DNA from: Kitasatospora cinereorecta
Lineage (GTDB): Bacteria > Actinomycetota > Actinomycetes > Streptomycetales > Streptomycetaceae
Assembly: GCF_024172095.1 (NCBI RefSeq)
Contig: NZ_JAMZDX010000003.1
Location: 629,001 to 693,000 of the forward strand
Direction of reading: 5' to 3'
Length of the DNA: 64,000 nt
The notes under the pieces were generated by a model. The model ran no database searches, was not told where the DNA came from, and saw only the letters and a program-made list of their open reading frames with translations. Every line of letters starts with the position of its first letter. The first letter of the stretch is position 1. Made by a program: the position numbers and the translations under genes. Shown piece after piece: positions 1-8,230 of the stretch.

Positions 1-17
1 GCGGGTACGGTCGGGGC

Positions 18-413
18 GTGAGCGAGAACGACACGACGACCACGCGGCACGCGACCGCGCACGAGGAGCAGATCCGGCACGACCGGCTGGGGGAGAAGCT
101 CCCGATCCGGATGCTGCACGACCGGGTGCTGGTGAGGACCGAGACCGGCGAGGGCGAGCGCCGTTCGACCGGCGGCATCCTGATCCCGGCCACCGCGGAG
201 CTGTCCCGGCGCTGCGCCTGGGCCGAGGCGGTGGCGGTCGGCCAGAGCGTGCGCTCGGTGGAGCCGGGCGACCGGGTGCTCTACGACCCGGAGGACAAGC
301 TGGAGGTCGAGGTGCGCGGCGCGACGTACGTGCTGCTGCGCGAGCGCGATCTGCACGCGGTGGCGGCCGGCCGCTTCGGCGACACCGAGGGCTCGACCGG
401 GCTCTACCTCTAG
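18..413 (+). CDS. GroES-family (Cpn10-like) protein
   Basis: A 131-residue protein with a Cpn10 fold signature: LHDRVLVR near residue 34, GGILIP of the mobile loop near 53 and GDRVLY near 87. Family knowledge: Cpn10 caps the GroEL ring and helps fold proteins in the cytoplasm. It differs from housekeeping GroES (about 100 residues) by a polar, Thr/His-rich extension of about 30 residues before the domain, and no groEL follows it, so it is probably a divergent paralogue. The GTG at 18 is the first start visible. Only 17 bases precede it and they carry no stop in frame, so a start outside the window cannot be excluded. Confidence 0.8.
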   Translation: MSENDTTTTRHATAHEEQIRHDRLGEKLPIRMLHDRVLVRTETGEGERRSTGGILIPATAELSRRCAWAEAVAVGQSVRSVEPGDRVLYDPEDKLEVEVRGATYVLLRERDLHAVAAGRFGDTEGSTGLYL

Positions 414-425
414 GTCGGACAGGTC

Positions 426-2633
426 TCAGGGGGACGGGGAGGCCGGCGCCGCGCTGGGCGCGGCGGCGGCCGGTTCCGCGGTGGTGGCCGTCCGGCTGGG
501 CGACGCCGGCGGGGGTGCGCTCGGGCCGGTCGGGGCGCTGGGGGAGGGCGCGGGGGTGCCCGAGGGCGCGGTCGGGCCGGGTGCGGCCGGGGCCGTGGTG
601 GACGGGCCGGGCGCGGGGCTGGGGGGCTCCGGCGGCTGGGTGTTGCCGCGGGTGGGCTCGAGGTCGAAGGACTGGATGCGGCCGCCGCGCAGCGCCTCGG
701 TCATGTAGGCGGTCCAGATCAGGGTGGGGAAGGTGCCGCCGTTGACCCGGGAGTACCCGGCCGTGCCGGCCAGCGTCTCCTTGGCGTGGGTCTTCGGATT
801 CTCGCGGAACAGCCCCACGGCGGTGGCGAGTTCGGGCGTGTAGCCGGCGAACCAGGCGGACAGGTTGCCGTCCGTGGTGCCGGTCTTGCCGGCCGCGGGC
901 CGGCCGAGGGCGAGTGCGGCGGCGCCGGTCCCGCGGGAGCTGATGACGTCGCGCAGCACGTCGGTGACGGCGTCCGCGGTGCCGCGGGAGACGGCGGTGC
1001 GGGCCGGGTGGCCGGGCAGCGCGGGGACGGCGCCGAGGCCGGGGCGCTCCAGGCGCTGCACCGTCCACGGGGCGATGGCCTGGCCGTGGTTGGCCAGGGC
1101 GGCGTACACCGCGGCCAGGTCGACGGCGCTGGGGGTGGCGGTGCCGAGCGTCATCGAGGGGTTGGCCGGGTCGAGGCCGCGCACGGTGGCGGGCAGCCCG
1201 AGCCGGATCGCGGTGTCGCGGACGGTGGGCAGGCCGGCGTCCGTGCCGAGCTGGGCGTAGACCGAGTTGACCGAGCGGGCCATGGCGTGCCGCAGGGTGA
1301 TCGGGCCGTAGTCGGTGGAGTCCTCGTTGGGGGGCGCGTACGCGCCCGGGCCGCCGACCACTTGGCGTCCGCTGGTGCCGTCGTAGACGGTCTGGGTGGT
1401 GATGCGGCGCCCGTCCTGGGTGGTGCGGGCGGAGTCCAGGGCGGCGGCCAGGTCGATCGGCTTGAACGTGGAGCCGATCTGGTTGTCCTGGCGCAGCGCG
1501 TCGTTGTACGGCTGGGCGGCGTAGTCGGCGCCGCCGTAGGCAGCGACCACCCGGCCGGTGGCGGGATCGACCGAGGCGCCGCTGACCCGGATGTCGGTGT
1601 CGGTGGCCGGCCGGGCGGCGGGGTCGAGCTCGTCGGTGAGTTCCTGGCGGACGGCGCGGACCAGGGCGTCCTGCCGGGTCCGGTCGAAGGTGGTGGTGAT
1701 CTTCCAGCCGCCGGCCTTGAGGGTGGCGGCGTCCAGGACCCCGGTCTTGGCCAGGTAGTCGTCGGCGATGTCGACCAGGTAGCCGGCCTGGCCGCCGAGG
1801 CTCTTGGCGGGCTGCGGGTCGATCGGCTCGGGGAAGGTGAGGGCGGCCCGGGCGGGCTGGTCGAGGAAGCCGAGCTGCACCATGCCGTCGAGCACGTAGC
1901 CCCAGCGGGCGATGGCCTTCTCCCGGTTGGCCGGGGTCGCGGTGCGTACGTCGTACGCGCTGGGGGCCTGCAGCAGGGCGGCGAGGTAGGCGCTCTGCGC
2001 GGTGGTGAGGGCGGTGGCGTCCACGCCGTAGTAGGCGCGGGCGGCGGTCTGGATGCCGTACGCGTTGCGGCCGAAGTAGCTGGAGTTGAGGTAGCCGGCC
2101 AGGATGTCGCCCTTGGAGCGCTGCTGGTCGACCTTGAGCGCGATGAACAGCTCCTTGGCCTTGCGGGAGACGGTCTGGTCCTGCGTCAGGTAGTAGTTCT
2201 TGACGTACTGCTGGGTGATGGTGGAGCCGCCCTGCAGGCCGTCCGCCGAGCCGCGGGAGAGGTTGAGCCAGGCGGCGCGCAGCATGCCCTTCAGGTCGAT
2301 GCCCTTGTTGCGGTAGAAGCTGCGGTCCTCGGCGGAGACCACGGCGTGCTGGGTGTCGGCCGGAATCCGCTCGATCGGGATGTCCTCGCGGTTGACCGTG
2401 CCGGTGCGGGCCAGCTCGGTGGTGCCGTCGGACCAGTAGTAGACGTTGCTCTGGGCGACCGCGTGGGCGTTGGCGTCGGGCACCGGGACGAGCAGGTAGA
2501 GGGTGACGAACCCGGCGATGCCGAGCAGCAGCAGTCCGAGCAGGCCGCCGACGGTCATCCGCCAGGTGGGCAGGAGCCGGCGCCAGGGAGGCAGGGCGCG
2601 CCGGAGGGTCCGGCGGGGGTGCTGCTGGGTCAT
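426..2633 (-). CDS. class A penicillin-binding protein (transglycosylase/transpeptidase)
   Basis: A 735-residue bifunctional peptidoglycan synthase acting outside the membrane. It has a basic cytoplasmic N-terminus and one membrane anchor at about residues 26-50. The GT51 glycosyltransferase domain shows EDRSFY at 102-107 and GGSTITQQ at 135-142. The transpeptidase domain shows STFK at 388-391, SVN at 454-456 and KTG at 583-585, so all catalytic motifs are present. From about 655 the tail is a Pro/Ser/Ala/Thr-rich, probably disordered stretch. The ATG at 2633 is chosen because the anchor follows it directly; the frame stays open far upstream, which is ordinary for this base composition. It is a paralogue of the gene at 33949-36192 with the same architecture. 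Confidence 0.92.
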   Translation of the reverse strand: MTQQHPRRTLRRALPPWRRLLPTWRMTVGGLLGLLLLGIAGFVTLYLLVPVPDANAHAVAQSNVYYWSDGTTELARTGTVNREDIPIERIPADTQHAVVSAEDRSFYRNKGIDLKGMLRAAWLNLSRGSADGLQGGSTITQQYVKNYYLTQDQTVSRKAKELFIALKVDQQRSKGDILAGYLNSSYFGRNAYGIQTAARAYYGVDATALTTAQSAYLAALLQAPSAYDVRTATPANREKAIARWGYVLDGMVQLGFLDQPARAALTFPEPIDPQPAKSLGGQAGYLVDIADDYLAKTGVLDAATLKAGGWKITTTFDRTRQDALVRAVRQELTDELDPAARPATDTDIRVSGASVDPATGRVVAAYGGADYAAQPYNDALRQDNQIGSTFKPIDLAAALDSARTTQDGRRITTQTVYDGTSGRQVVGGPGAYAPPNEDSTDYGPITLRHAMARSVNSVYAQLGTDAGLPTVRDTAIRLGLPATVRGLDPANPSMTLGTATPSAVDLAAVYAALANHGQAIAPWTVQRLERPGLGAVPALPGHPARTAVSRGTADAVTDVLRDVISSRGTGAAALALGRPAAGKTGTTDGNLSAWFAGYTPELATAVGLFRENPKTHAKETLAGTAGYSRVNGGTFPTLIWTAYMTEALRGGRIQSFDLEPTRGNTQPPEPPSPAPGPSTTAPAAPGPTAPSGTPAPSPSAPTGPSAPPPASPSRTATTAEPAAAAPSAAPASPSP

Positions 2634-2915
2634 GTGGCCGATTATGACGGCATTGGTGCGGCATGGGTGTTTTGACGGTGATTCAGTGGCTTGATTCCAC
2701 GTGCGGCGCGCCCCCTGCGGCGCTACGGTGAAAGGTGACAACCGCATAGCGCGCACGCAGCACGGTCCAGCTCCGCCCGCCACCCGGTACCCCCGGGGTC
2801 CGCCGGCCGGAGCCGCTGGGGGCTGCCCGCACGCCCGCCGCCGGCGGGGGGCGCGGGCCGCGCTCCGCCCCGGCATGCCCCGATGCCCGCGCGCACAAGT
2901 CGACAAGGAGACACC

Positions 2916-3758
2916 ATGGCAGCGAAGCTGCGGCTCAGGCCTCCGGAACCGGGCACCGCCGGGCTCTACCTGGCGGTCGCCCGCGGCGCCTTCCGGCGCT
3001 ACTCGACCTACCGGGCCGCCACCCTGGCCGGCGCCGTCACCAACACCGCCTTCGGCTTCATCCTCGCCTCCACCTTCCTCGCCCTGTGGCGGGCCCGCCC
3101 CGGCCTCGGCGGCTACGACACCACCCAGGCCGTCACCTACATCTGGGTCAGCCAGGCGCTGCTGGTCACCGTCGCGGTCTGGGGCGGCGGCTTCCAGGAC
3201 GACGTCCAGGAGCGCTTCCGCAGCGGCGACATCGCCGTCGACCTCTACCGCCCGGTCGACTTCCAGGGCTGGTGGCTGGCGTCCGACCTCGGCCGGGCCG
3301 GCTTCCACCTGCTCAGCCGGGGCGCGCTGCCGGTGCTCGCCGGGGCGCTCGCCTTCGACATCCGGCTGCCCACGTCCGTCACCGTCTGGGCGGTCTTCCT
3401 GCTCTCGGTGCTGCTGGCCGTGGTGGTCAGCTTCGGGCTGCGCTTCCTGGTCGCGCTGACCGGCTTCTGGCTGCACGACTCCGAGGGGGTGCGGGCGGTG
3501 ATGCTGGTGGTGGCGATGTTCTTCTCCGGGATGCTGCTGCCGATCACGCTCTTCCCCGGCGCGCTCGGCGAACTGGCCGCCGTCCTGCCCTGGTCCGCCC
3601 TGGTCCAGATCCCCACCGACCTGTTCCTGGAGCACCGCACCGGCGGCGCCGTGCTCGGCGCGCTCGGCTTCCAACTCGGTTGGGCCCTCGCCCTGCTGGC
3701 GGCCGGCCGGGGCCTGCAGCTGCTCGCCACCCGCAAGGTGGTGGTGCAGGGTGGCTGA
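2916..3758 (+). CDS. ABC-2 type transporter permease
   Basis: A 280-residue hydrophobic protein with about six membrane segments, of the ABC2_membrane_6 (DUF990-like) type that occurs in pairs with a dedicated ATPase. AAGGAG at 2905-2910 sits five bases before the ATG at 2916, which decides the start over an in-frame ATG 33 bases upstream. It overlaps the second permease by 8 bp and is the first gene of the cassette running to 8105. The transporter probably exports something. The substrate is not shown by the sequence, but the glycosyltransferase and sugar dehydrogenase behind it suggest a glycan or glycolipid (inference). Confidence 0.88.
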   Translation: MAAKLRLRPPEPGTAGLYLAVARGAFRRYSTYRAATLAGAVTNTAFGFILASTFLALWRARPGLGGYDTTQAVTYIWVSQALLVTVAVWGGGFQDDVQERFRSGDIAVDLYRPVDFQGWWLASDLGRAGFHLLSRGALPVLAGALAFDIRLPTSVTVWAVFLLSVLLAVVVSFGLRFLVALTGFWLHDSEGVRAVMLVVAMFFSGMLLPITLFPGALGELAAVLPWSALVQIPTDLFLEHRTGGAVLGALGFQLGWALALLAAGRGLQLLATRKVVVQGG

Positions 3759-4578
3759 CACCCTCGCGGCCCGCACCGGCTGGGCTTTGCGCTCCTGGTG
3801 GCTGGTGGCCGGGATGTGGACCCGGTCGATCATGTCCTACCGGGTCTCGTTCGTCCTGATGCTGCTCGCCAACACCGCGGTGACCTTCCTGGACTTCGTG
3901 GTCCTGATGCTGATGTTCCGTCACACCGACCGGCTCGGCGGCTGGAGCCTGCCCGAGATCGGCTTCCTGTACGGCACCTCGACCGGCGCCCTGGGCGTGG
4001 CCAACCTGCTGGTCGGCTCGATCGACGGCCTCGGCGACCGGATCCGGGTCGGCACCCTGGACACCGTGCTGATCCGGCCCGCCCCGGCCCTGGCCCAGCT
4101 CTGCGCCGAACGCTTCTCGCTGCGCCGCGTCGGCCGGCTGGCCCAGGCCGCCGCGGTGCTGGCCTGGTCGCTGACCGCGCTCCCGGTGCACTGGACTCCG
4201 GGCCGGGTACTGATGGTGCCGCTCCTGCTGCTCTGCGGCTCGGTCATCTTCGGCGCGATCTTCGTCGGCGGCGCCACCCTGCAGTTCTGGTGGGGCGAGG
4301 CCAAGGAGCTGCAGAACTCCCTCACCTACGGCGGCGCGACCCTGCTCCACTACCCGCCGACCGTCTTCGCCAAGGAGCTGGTGGCCGCCACCGTCTTCGG
4401 CGTCCCGCTCGCCTTCGTCAACTGGCTGCCCGCCCTGTACGTGCTCGACAAGCCCGACCCGCTCGGCCTGCCCGAGGCCTTCCGGTTCGCCGCCCCGCTC
4501 GCCGCCGCCCTCGCCGCCACCGCCGCCGGCCTGCTCTGGCGGGCCGGTCTGCGCGCCTACCGCGGCACCGGCAACTGA
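3751..4578 (+). CDS. ABC-2 type transporter permease (second subunit)
   Basis: A 275-residue membrane protein with about six hydrophobic segments; the partner of the permease ending at 3758. It starts at GTG 3751, inside the previous coding region, so the two are translationally coupled and should be made in equal amounts. Motifs such as GTLDTVLIRP and FWWGEAKELQNS are the kind seen in DUF990-family permeases (from memory of the family). It lies 23 bp before the ATPase gene. Confidence 0.88.
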   Translation: MADTLAARTGWALRSWWLVAGMWTRSIMSYRVSFVLMLLANTAVTFLDFVVLMLMFRHTDRLGGWSLPEIGFLYGTSTGALGVANLLVGSIDGLGDRIRVGTLDTVLIRPAPALAQLCAERFSLRRVGRLAQAAAVLAWSLTALPVHWTPGRVLMVPLLLLCGSVIFGAIFVGGATLQFWWGEAKELQNSLTYGGATLLHYPPTVFAKELVAATVFGVPLAFVNWLPALYVLDKPDPLGLPEAFRFAAPLAAALAATAAGLLWRAGLRAYRGTGN

Positions 4579-4601
4579 CCCCGCACGGCAAGGAGTCCGC
4601 C

Positions 4602-5579
4602 ATGGGAATCATCGAGGTCCACAACGTCAGCCGCACCTTCACCGTCCGCACCAGGGCGGGCCGGCTGCGCCGCGAGAAACGCGAGGTCCGCGCCGTCGAC
4701 GGACTCGACTTCACGGTCGAGGAGGGCGAGTGCGTCGGCTACATCGGCCCCAACGGCGCCGGCAAGTCCACCACCATCAAGATGCTCACCGGCATCCTCG
4801 TCCCCACCGGCGGCCGGCTGCGGGTCGCCAGCGTCGACCCGGCCCGCGAGCGGGTCGGCCTGGCCCGCCGGATCGGCGTGGTCTTCGGCCAGCGCACCAC
4901 CCTGTGGTGGGACCTGCCGCTGCGCGACTCGTACGAGCTGGCCCGCCGGATCTACCGCATCCCGGACGCCCGCTACCGGGCCAACCTGGAGCGCTGCGTC
5001 GAACTGCTCGAACTCGGCGCCCTGCTGGACACCCCGGTGCGGCAGCTCTCGCTCGGCCAGCGGATGCGCGGCGACCTCGCCGCCGCCCTGCTGCACGACC
5101 CGCAGGTGCTCTACCTCGACGAGCCGACCATCGGCCTCGACGTGGTCTCCAAGTCCCGGGTCCGGGCGTTCCTGCGCGAGGTCAACACCCTGCAGCGGAC
5201 CACCGTGCTGCTCACCACCCACGACCTCACCGACATCGAACAGCTGTGCCGCCGGGTGATGGTGATCGACCACGGCCGGGTGGTGTACGACGGCGGCCTG
5301 GAGGGCCTGCACGCGGCCGGGGAGAGCGAGCGCACCCTGGTGGTCGACCTCGCCGAGGTGTGCGCGCCCATCGAGGTGCCCGGCGCCCGGGTGGTCCGCA
5401 CCGACGGGCCGCGGCAGTGGCTCGCCATCCCCGCCCGGGCGAGCGCCGCGCCGGTCCTGGCCGCGGTCGCCGCGCGCTACCCGCTGGTGGACCTGTCGGT
5501 GCGCGAGCCCGCCATCGAGGACGTGATCGCCCGGATGTACAGCTCCTCCGAGGCTCACCCGAAGGGAGCAACGGTGTAA
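4602..5579 (+). CDS. ABC transporter ATP-binding protein
   Basis: A 325-residue ATPase. Walker A GPNGAGKS is at 49-56, the Q-loop FGQRTTLWWDLP near 95, signature LSLGQ at 149-153, Walker B LYLDEP at 170-175 and the switch His in TTHDLTD near 208. The long insert before Walker A (a basic stretch at about 16-30) and the RTTLWWDLP Q-loop are typical of ATPases paired with DUF990-type permeases. AAGGAG precedes ATG 4602 with normal spacing. It energises the two upstream permeases and is followed 31 bp later by the glycosyltransferase. Confidence 0.93.
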   Translation: MGIIEVHNVSRTFTVRTRAGRLRREKREVRAVDGLDFTVEEGECVGYIGPNGAGKSTTIKMLTGILVPTGGRLRVASVDPARERVGLARRIGVVFGQRTTLWWDLPLRDSYELARRIYRIPDARYRANLERCVELLELGALLDTPVRQLSLGQRMRGDLAAALLHDPQVLYLDEPTIGLDVVSKSRVRAFLREVNTLQRTTVLLTTHDLTDIEQLCRRVMVIDHGRVVYDGGLEGLHAAGESERTLVVDLAEVCAPIEVPGARVVRTDGPRQWLAIPARASAAPVLAAVAARYPLVDLSVREPAIEDVIARMYSSSEAHPKGATV

Positions 5580-5610
5580 CCGTCGGTGACCCCCGGGAGT
5601 TGACACCTCC

Positions 5611-6819
5611 GTGACCCCGCCCGCTCCCGACATCAGCGTGGTGCTCGTCCTGCACGACACCGCGCCCCGCCCCGCCGCCTCCCTCACCTCGCTGGTCGCG
5701 CAGACCATCGGCCGCCACCGGATGGAGGTGGTCGTGGTCGACGCCGGTGCGGTCGGGGGCGGCGGGGCGGAGGCGGCCCGGATCGCCGCCGGGCACCCGG
5801 AGCTGTTCCGCACCGTCCGGCACACCGGCCCGGGCGGCCCGGCGGCCGCCGCCGACCTGGGCACCGGGCTGGCCCGCGGCCGCTACCTGCTCCCGCTCGG
5901 CGCCGGGGACCGGCTCGGCCCCGAGGCGCTGGAGCGGCTGGTCGCGGCCGCCGACCGCTGGCACTCCGACGTGGTCGTCCCCCGCCAGACGGACCAGCAC
6001 GGCCGGCCGGTCCCGGCCCGGCTCTTCGACCGCAGCCGTGAGTCGGTCACCTTCACCGACTCCGCGCTCGCCTGGTCGCTGGCCGACACCAAGCTGCTGC
6101 GCCGCGAGCTGATCGAGCGCCACGGCCTGCGCCGCCGCGCCGGCCTGCCGCCCGGCGCCGAGCAGCCGTTCGCCCTCGCCGCCCTGCTGCACGCCCGCAC
6201 CGTCTCGGTCCTGGCCGACCAGGACCTCTACCACCTGGCCCCGGACGCCGACCCGTTGCCCGGGCCGATGGACCGGCTGCGCGCCGTCCGAGCCCTCCAG
6301 GAGCAGCTCGACGCCCTCGCCCCGCCCGGCCCGGTCCGCGACGCGGTGCGCGCCCGGCACTTCTCCGACGACCTGCCCGGGCTGCTGCGGGCCGGCTACC
6401 TCGCCGAGTCGACCGCCACCCAGCGCCGGATCGCCGAGGAGATCGGCCGGCTGCTCGACCGGCACTGCCCGTCCGCGCTGTTCGCCCGCCTCGCCGTCTC
6501 CGACCGGGTCCGCCTCGCCCTCGCCCGCCGCGGCGAACTCGCCGCCCTGCGCACCCTGGTCCGGTACGAGGCCGCCCACCCCGCCCCGCCCGTGGTCCGC
6601 CGCGGCGGCCGGCTGTACGCCGCGTACCCGGCCTTCCGCGACCGCCGACTCGGCCTGCCCGACGCCCTGTTCGAACTGCCCGCCCGGCGGCCCGCCCCCA
6701 CCCCGACCTGGCGGCGGGCCGCCCGGCTGGTGCCCCCGCAGGTCCGCCGCGGCCTGCGCGGACGCGCCGCACGGCTGCGCCGGGCCGCGAACGGCGGCCC
6801 GGGGACGGGCACCCGATGA
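5611..6819 (+). CDS. family 2 glycosyltransferase-like protein
   Basis: A 402-residue protein beginning with the GT-A opening ISVVLVLHD, where GT2 enzymes have VSVIIPxYN. The usual nucleotide-binding VDDGSxD is altered to VDAGAVG and the DxD-like region reads LGAGD, so the active site looks weakened or specialised. The C-terminal half is helical and arginine-rich, with no clear membrane segment. GTG 5611 is the start. The last codons overlap the start of the dehydrogenase gene (ATGA), indicating coupling. It probably transfers a sugar in the cytoplasm to the product exported by the adjacent ABC-2 system (inference). Confidence 0.75.
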   Translation: MTPPAPDISVVLVLHDTAPRPAASLTSLVAQTIGRHRMEVVVVDAGAVGGGGAEAARIAAGHPELFRTVRHTGPGGPAAAADLGTGLARGRYLLPLGAGDRLGPEALERLVAAADRWHSDVVVPRQTDQHGRPVPARLFDRSRESVTFTDSALAWSLADTKLLRRELIERHGLRRRAGLPPGAEQPFALAALLHARTVSVLADQDLYHLAPDADPLPGPMDRLRAVRALQEQLDALAPPGPVRDAVRARHFSDDLPGLLRAGYLAESTATQRRIAEEIGRLLDRHCPSALFARLAVSDRVRLALARRGELAALRTLVRYEAAHPAPPVVRRGGRLYAAYPAFRDRRLGLPDALFELPARRPAPTPTWRRAARLVPPQVRRGLRGRAARLRRAANGGPGTGTR

Positions 6820-8105
6820 TGGACATCTGCGTGGTCGGCCTCGGCGCCGTCGGACTGCCGCTGGCCGTCCACCTCGCCGCCCGGGGCCACCTGGTCACCG
6901 GCACCGACGCCGACGGCGAGGTGGTCACCGCCGTCGCCGCCGGACGCCCGCCCTTCCCGCACGAGGCCGACCTCGCCGAGCTGCTCGCCGCGACCGCCGC
7001 CGACGGACGGCTGCGCGCCACCACCGACACCGCCGCGGCGGCCGTCGGCGCCGCCGCCGTGCTGATCGCCGTCCCGCTCGCCGCCGGCCCCGACGGCGAC
7101 CCGGACTTCGCCCCGCTGGACGCCGCCACCGACGCCGTCGCCGCCGGCCTGCGCGCCGGCACCCTGGTCGCCTACGAGACCACCCTGCCGGTCGGCACCG
7201 TCCGCGGCCGCTTCGCCCGCCGTCTGGAGGCCGGCTCCGGCCTGGTCGCCGGACGCGACTTCGCCCTGGTCGCTGCCCCCGAACGGGTCCGCAGCGGACG
7301 GGTCTTCGCCGACCTGCGGCACTCCCCGAAACTGGTCGGCGGCATCGACGAGGACTCCACCCGGCAGGGCGCCGAGTTCTACCGGGCCGTCCTGGACTTC
7401 GACCCGCGGCCCGACCTGCCCCGCGGCAACGGCGTCTGGGTGCTGGAGTCCGCCGAGGCCGCCGAGTTCGCCAAGCTCGCCGAGACCACCTACCGGGACG
7501 TCAACGTCGCCCTGGTCAACCAGTTCGCGCGCTACGCCGACCGGGTCGGCGTCGACCTCGCCGAGGTGATCGACGCCTGCAACTCCCAGCCCGACACCCA
7601 CCTGCACCGCCCCGGCATCGCGGCCGGCGGCCACCGCATCCCGGTCCACCCCAGGCTCTACCTGTGGAACGACCCGCACGCCACCGTGGTCCGCGCCGCC
7701 CGCGAGGCCAACGAGACCGTCCCCGGGTACGCGGTCGGGCTGCTCCAGGGCGTGCTCGGACCGCTGGACGGGGTCGCCGTCCTGGTGCTCGGCGCCGCCT
7801 ACCGCGGCGGGGTCAAGGAGACCGCCCACTCCGGGGTCTTCCCGCTGGTCGAGGCGTTGCGGGCGGCCGGCGCCGAGGTGCGCGTCCGCGACCCGCTGTA
7901 CGCCGCGGACGAGCTGGCCGCGCTCGGCCTGCCCCCGGACGAGGGCAAGCCCGCCGCCGCCCTGGTCGTCCAGGCCGACCACCCCGAGTACCGCGACCTC
8001 GGCGCCGCCGACTTCCCCGGCGCCCGCGTCCTGCTCGACGGCCGCCGGATCACCGACCCCGACCGCTGGGAGGGCGTCCGCCGGATCGTCCTCGGCGGCG
8101 GGTGA
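6816..8105 (+). CDS. nucleotide-sugar dehydrogenase (UDP-glucose/ManNAc DH family) without the catalytic Cys
   Basis: A 429-residue protein with the three-domain UDP-glucose/GDP-mannose dehydrogenase layout: NAD-binding GLGAVGLPLA at 8-17, the central domain, and a C-terminal domain with VLGAAYRGGVKE. These enzymes normally oxidise a UDP-sugar alcohol to the uronate in two steps, using a Cys in GGHCIP. Here the motif reads GGHRIP, with Arg274 (CGC at 7635-7637) in place of the Cys. Either it performs only a partial or different reaction, or it is inactive. The ATG overlaps the preceding TGA. Gene order suggests a role in the glycan made by the cassette. Confidence 0.85.
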   Translation: MMDICVVGLGAVGLPLAVHLAARGHLVTGTDADGEVVTAVAAGRPPFPHEADLAELLAATAADGRLRATTDTAAAAVGAAAVLIAVPLAAGPDGDPDFAPLDAATDAVAAGLRAGTLVAYETTLPVGTVRGRFARRLEAGSGLVAGRDFALVAAPERVRSGRVFADLRHSPKLVGGIDEDSTRQGAEFYRAVLDFDPRPDLPRGNGVWVLESAEAAEFAKLAETTYRDVNVALVNQFARYADRVGVDLAEVIDACNSQPDTHLHRPGIAAGGHRIPVHPRLYLWNDPHATVVRAAREANETVPGYAVGLLQGVLGPLDGVAVLVLGAAYRGGVKETAHSGVFPLVEALRAAGAEVRVRDPLYAADELAALGLPPDEGKPAAALVVQADHPEYRDLGAADFPGARVLLDGRRITDPDRWEGVRRIVLGGG

Positions 8106-8218
8106 ATCCTCCGGGGCGCGGGGAACCGTGACGCCGACCCGCGAGGCCGACCCGGGAGCGGCCGACCCGACCGGATCGATCCACCCCGGGAGCGGCCCGT
8201 TCCCCGGCCACCCCGCGT

Positions 8219-8224
8219 TAGCGT
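8219..8224 (+). promoter_or_regulatory. -10-like hexamer for a leaderless transcript
   Basis: TAGCGT ends six bases before the GTG at 8231 and no ribosome binding site lies between them. This spacing is what leaderless actinobacterial genes show. No convincing -35 box was found. Confidence 0.4.
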
Positions 8225-8230
8225 GTCCCC

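Noticed and set aside
786..2675. A 629-codon open frame opposite the first PBP gene
   Set aside because: Composition is Gly/Val/Ala/Arg-dominated with no domain; it mirrors the GC3 bias of the real gene on the other strand. Many similar antisense frames across the window were dropped for the same reason.
2883..2915. Eleven extra N-terminal codons for the first ABC-2 permease
   Set aside because: The clear AAGGAG at 2905-2910 fits only the ATG at 2916.
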